Below, one piece after another: positions 18,621 to 21,999 of a stretch of DNA of 21,999 nucleotides. Position 1 is the first letter of the stretch, and every line of letters begins with the position of its first letter. The notes beneath the pieces are model-generated. The model was not told where the DNA came from and made no database searches. It was given only the letters and a program-made list of their open reading frames with translations. This stretch comes from Gnetum montanum. Taxonomy: Eukaryota; Streptophyta; Gnetopsida; Gnetales; Gnetaceae. Both the position numbers and the translations under genes were made by a program. Location: the NCBI GenBank assembly GCA_015680685.1, contig MNCI01036301.1:6425-28423 (forward strand), written 5' to 3'.

Positions 18621-20299
18621 GTTTAACGTCGTCGAATTTAATTTCAATATTTTGCGGGGTCCGTGGAATTTGTAAGGTTCTGTCACAAGAAGAAAATGAT
18701 GATGGTAACGAACAAGCCTTTTGTTTACAGATACGGAGGGGACGGAAGGGGGGTCGTTTATTTAATTTTAATTCCTTGGACTATGGTTGGATAAGGATCG
18801 TGGATGACAGTTCGAGTTTGGATTTGAAACAGGGAAAAGAGAATCGTTTTAAAGAGGAAAAAGAATTTTGGTCTAAAGTATGCTTGATTTTGATCCCTCT
18901 ACTAATGGATTTTGTACCATATGATTATGGTTGACTCTTGGTATTGTGTAGTCTCCCTGGCATCATTTGGTACATAAGTATGAGACGTACTGATTATAGT
19001 GGAAAAAGTTGTTTTTCTTAGCCATGTTGATCATGGATGGGCATGCATGTATTGGATGGGCATGCATGTATGGGATCATAAAGGATGCTGGCATGCATTA
19101 GATTATGCTTTTTGAGTCATTCTGGGTTGTGACTGGTCAAGTTGGAGTGGAATCTTGTGAGGAGCAAATATTCTCGATGAATTTGTTTTTATACTTTTTG
19201 AATTTGCATGGTTTTAACCAAGGATGCACTTTTTTTTCTACCGAGATAATTACTATGTAATTACGAAACACTTAATAAGAGAATGAGATGGAATCTCTTA
19301 GTAAAGATGTGTGGAAAATTTGTAAGGGAAGTTTAACATTGATTTGTTCAAAGAAATTGAATACAATTTCATGGATCTTTAAAGTCTCCATGTGAACATA
19401 CAGAAACTCAATTTAAAAAATCAAAACCAAAAATTATTTGACAACAAATACACCCCAACACATATCACATTGGCATCACATGATGAGGTTAGTACAATTT
19501 CAACAAGTTGCATTTTGTCTAGTGGCAACTTATAGTTAAGAAGATGAATACAAATGGGCATAATGCATGACTTTAACTTCAAGTTATTTCTAAAATTCAT
19601 TGATGTTTATTTGCATTTACCATGCAAGTCATTAAAAGCAAAGCATAAGGTCCTAAACCAATAGCCATGGCTAAAACTTGTGTATGGCCCCAACAACTTA
19701 ATCATGCTTTCCAAGTACAATAAAGTAGCCATCCCATATAATCCAAACCTAATCATAAATTTTTTATTTTAATAAATACTCAACCTTCCACAAAAATGTC
19801 AATTTATTTTTGTTTTTGACACAACCACTTTAAAGACATGCTTGGTCTCACTTTTAAAAAAAGTGCCCCTGTACTTTCCTCTCCTATGACTAGTAGTGTT
19901 TGGCATTGATATACACCTCTGAACAACACTAGCACTAGGCATGTCCCCTGTCATGATCAAGGTAGTGTTTTGGAAAAATTCATAATCCATACGACCACAT
20001 TTGCTCCAAATATCTTTGGTAACTGAAAGGGTCCCAACCAGTGCAACACAAAGGGTTCACAACCACCTTCTCAAACATGAAAATCCATCATCAACATCAA
20101 CAAACAACAACATGGTTTCACCTCAAAAATTTGGGCAGGGCTTGTCAACCAACCAAATTTACGTTTTTGCAGGAAACAACAAAAAGCACAAGAAAACATA
20201 AATCATATTACATCATGATCTCCAAGCTTAGGCAGGATATGGGTAGGGCTTGGACTGGCCTGGCCACAGAAAGCATGATTAGGTACGGCTATATGAACC
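18621..20299. other. no gene recognised
   Basis: AT-rich apart from its left end. It contains a tandem GGATGGGCATGCATGTAT duplication (19034-19071) with CATGCATG motifs. No coding frame is supported. Confidence 0.5.
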
Positions 20300-20410
20300 G
20301 CGTTACGTTTCCGGACAAGGTGGCCCCACGGTCCTATACCCCAGGGCCAACGTGGCCCGCCACGTGACCGCGGGGCGAGCCTTCAATCATGCGCCCGGGC
20401 CCACCACGGT
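20300..20410. promoter_or_regulatory. second GC-rich islet with a CACGTG box
   Basis: GTGGCCCCAC (20320-20329), CACGTG (20361-20366) and GCCCGGGCCCACCACGG (about 20393-20408) lie within 110 bp. CACGTG is the plant G-box. As with the first islet, no transcript can be assigned from the sequence. Confidence 0.3.
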
Positions 20411-21404
20411 AAAACAGTGAAATTCGAATAAGCGCGGGAGCCGAAGAGCAAAACTGAATGTTTTCAAAAAAATATTTGCAGTTGCAGGTGCAGGTGGACG
20501 GTGAAAAAAAAGTGCATGGAAAATTATGATGGGATGCGTGGGATAGATAGAATCTGAACAGCGAGATTACAAGTAATTATGAAACTTGCCCCCAGATGGA
20601 AAACAACGCATGCTTCTGCTGCAGCGTAATTTGTTACTTTATTTTTTAAAACCCTGTTCTGTTCTGCTCTATCATGGTCAGGTTGCAGTTATTGACTGTT
20701 TACTTTTTGTAAGGTGTTAAGGTTATATATGTTGCGTGAAATTGAATCCATGCATGAATGGATTGTGTTTGATTTTGGTGGTGGTGGTGGTTGTTGTTTT
20801 TCCCTCCGATATTTACGGTACCGACCTTGGAATCGTGAGTCATGGCATGAATAGCTCGCCTTGCCTCACCAGCGGCACCGGTTATTCTACCTGCTCAGAT
20901 TTCTTTTTGGGAAATAGCTGTGAATGTGTAATTATTTTTTGATATTTATTATACTTTATCAGGACCAACTGGCTCGCAAGTCACGGAGAAATTTCCATGA
21001 TAGTTGCGTCCTGCACAGAAGTTTGGGTGTAAAGGAAGCTTTCTTTCTTTCATTTTCAGAAAATTTGGGTACCTAATGGTTTGGACGGGGACCGGACTAT
21101 TCGCTTGTCGACAGTTTCAGTTAGGTTGAATAAGATTGGGTCATGTTTTGTGACCTTGTTTTATGTATTGGAGAGTTTCTACGGTACGGAGTAAGGGCTG
21201 AGGCCTGTACTTGAATGTGTTGGACTTGAATGAAGTTTATTTGCATTCTGTTTATAGTTTATATGTAAAGTGAATTTGAGGATTCTTATTCAGAGCTTTA
21301 ATGTTGATAGATAGAGTGCTTTGTAGAGGAGACTTAATTTTGGCCAAGAGGTCAACACGTCTTGGGCGATGGGGGAAGGGGGTGTGTATTTTGTCATCCT
21401 CCAC
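20411..21404. other. no gene recognised
   Basis: Mixed-composition DNA with a short GTG/GTT simple repeat near 20778-20798. The open frames are short and show no recognisable domain. Confidence 0.5.
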
Positions 21405-21778
21405 GTCATGCGCCACGTGCAAGGGAGCTAAAGAGTCACTACAAGGGAGTTGAATCTCTAATCGATTGATGCCCCCCAACCCTTGGGTTCCCCATTCGTC
21501 TCTTTGTATTCCCTCATGCGCAAGCACCATGTGCAGGGGAGCCAAAGAGTCACTGTAGGGGAGCTGAATCTCTATTCAATTGATGCCCCTGACCCCTAGG
21601 CTCCTTATTTGTCTCTTCATATTCTCTCACGTGCATGCACCACGTGCAAGGAAGCCAAAGAGTCATTGCAGGGGAGCCAAATCTTTATTCGATTGACCCC
21701 CCCCCCCCCCGCCCCCCTCCCCGGACCCCTGGGCTCCCCATTTGTCTCTTCATATTCCCTCACACGCAGGCCCCATGG
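21405..21778. repeat. ~113-bp tandem array, about three units, with a C-tract
   Basis: The block (C)CACGTGCA(A/G)GG(G/A)AGC(C/T)(A)AAGAGTCA recurs with ends at 21420, 21534 and 21647, a period of 113-114 bp, and part of a further unit reaches 21778. The last full unit contains C14 (21697-21710), C6 and C4 runs. The right LTR starts about 75 bp beyond the array. Confidence 0.8.
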
Positions 21779-21854
21779 GTAATAATGAATATTTATTATT
21801 ATAAATAATAGGTAATATTGAATAGTTATTATTATTATAAACAGTAACGATTAT

Positions 21855-21999
21855 TGATGAGATGCGATATCGCATGCACTGCGATATCACGTCATCCCCT
21901 GCGATATCGCGGTCCGCCGCCAAATCTATAAATAAGAGGCGGCACTCCCCTCATTTCTCATCCTAGGCTTAAAGTAGGGAAACTCTAGCAGTTTGATCA
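21855..21999 (+). repeat. third copy of the LTR, start only
   Basis: It begins TGATGAG and carries two GCGATATCGC-type palindromes, the TATA box and the conserved text GGCGGCACTCCCCTCATTTC, then leaves the window. No purine tract precedes it (flank ATTAT, 21850-21854), so it is a 5' LTR or a solo LTR and not a 3' LTR. Confidence 0.85.
21927..21934 (+). promoter_or_regulatory. LTR TATA box
   Basis: TATAAATA in the same CTATAAATAAGAGG context as the other two LTR copies. Confidence 0.75.

Noticed and set aside
18383-18934. Plus-strand open frame of 183 codons
   Set aside because: Its length comes from the GC-rich islet, which has few stops. The peptide shows an abrupt change in composition at the islet edge and no known domain.
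19990-20200. Minus-strand text that vaguely resembles a degenerate retroelement frame
   Set aside because: It is broken by stops, and the resemblance is too weak to name a domain.

Overview
The window looks like nuclear DNA from a land plant with a large, repeat-rich genome. It is AT-rich and sparsely coding: one spliced gene in 22 kb, surrounded by LTR-retrotransposon pieces, tandem repeats and SINE-like fragments. The lineage cannot be fixed from this sequence. The only intact cellular gene is a plant pectate lyase (PL1 family), conserved in all land-plant groups; a fern, a gymnosperm or an early-branching angiosperm would all fit.

Left end (1-3934). This part holds two Ty3/gypsy-type elements of one LTR family, arranged head to head. 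A minus-strand element has its 5' LTR at 1113-2133, its primer-binding site at 1094-1111 and a gag-like frame from 966 off the left edge; that frame has a single in-frame TAG. A plus-strand LTR (2657-3934) follows a short tract with a polypurine stretch and looks like the 3' end of an older copy. Its last ~165 bp are duplicated. It also contains one N flanked by a ~43-bp direct repeat, probably an assembly join. A third copy of the same LTR begins at 21855 and leaves the window. All three have GCGATATCGC-type palindromes just upstream of a TATAAATA box.

3935-8552 is AT-rich and I recognise no gene in it.

8553-12349, minus strand, is the pectate lyase gene: five exons, 479 codons, a secretion signal, and a TATA box at 12547-12553. 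Two of its four introns (2 and 4) have GC-AG ends with the same donor, GAG|GCAAGT. The product should be secreted and cleave de-esterified homogalacturonan in the cell wall.

12600-21854 has no recognisable gene. It contains tandem duplications (15638-16036, 16259-16435), a possible copia-type LTR start with a tRNA-like motif (16504-16670), a cluster of related SINE-like units (17633-18075), two short GC-rich islets with GTGGGGCCCAC or CACGTG motifs (18360-18620, 20300-20410) and a ~113-bp tandem array ending near a long C-tract (21405-21778).

I found no convincing new multi-gene system. The best leads are the paired GC-AG introns, the palindrome-rich LTR promoter with copy-number variation, and a hairpin in the LTR with one compensatory base-pair change between copies.
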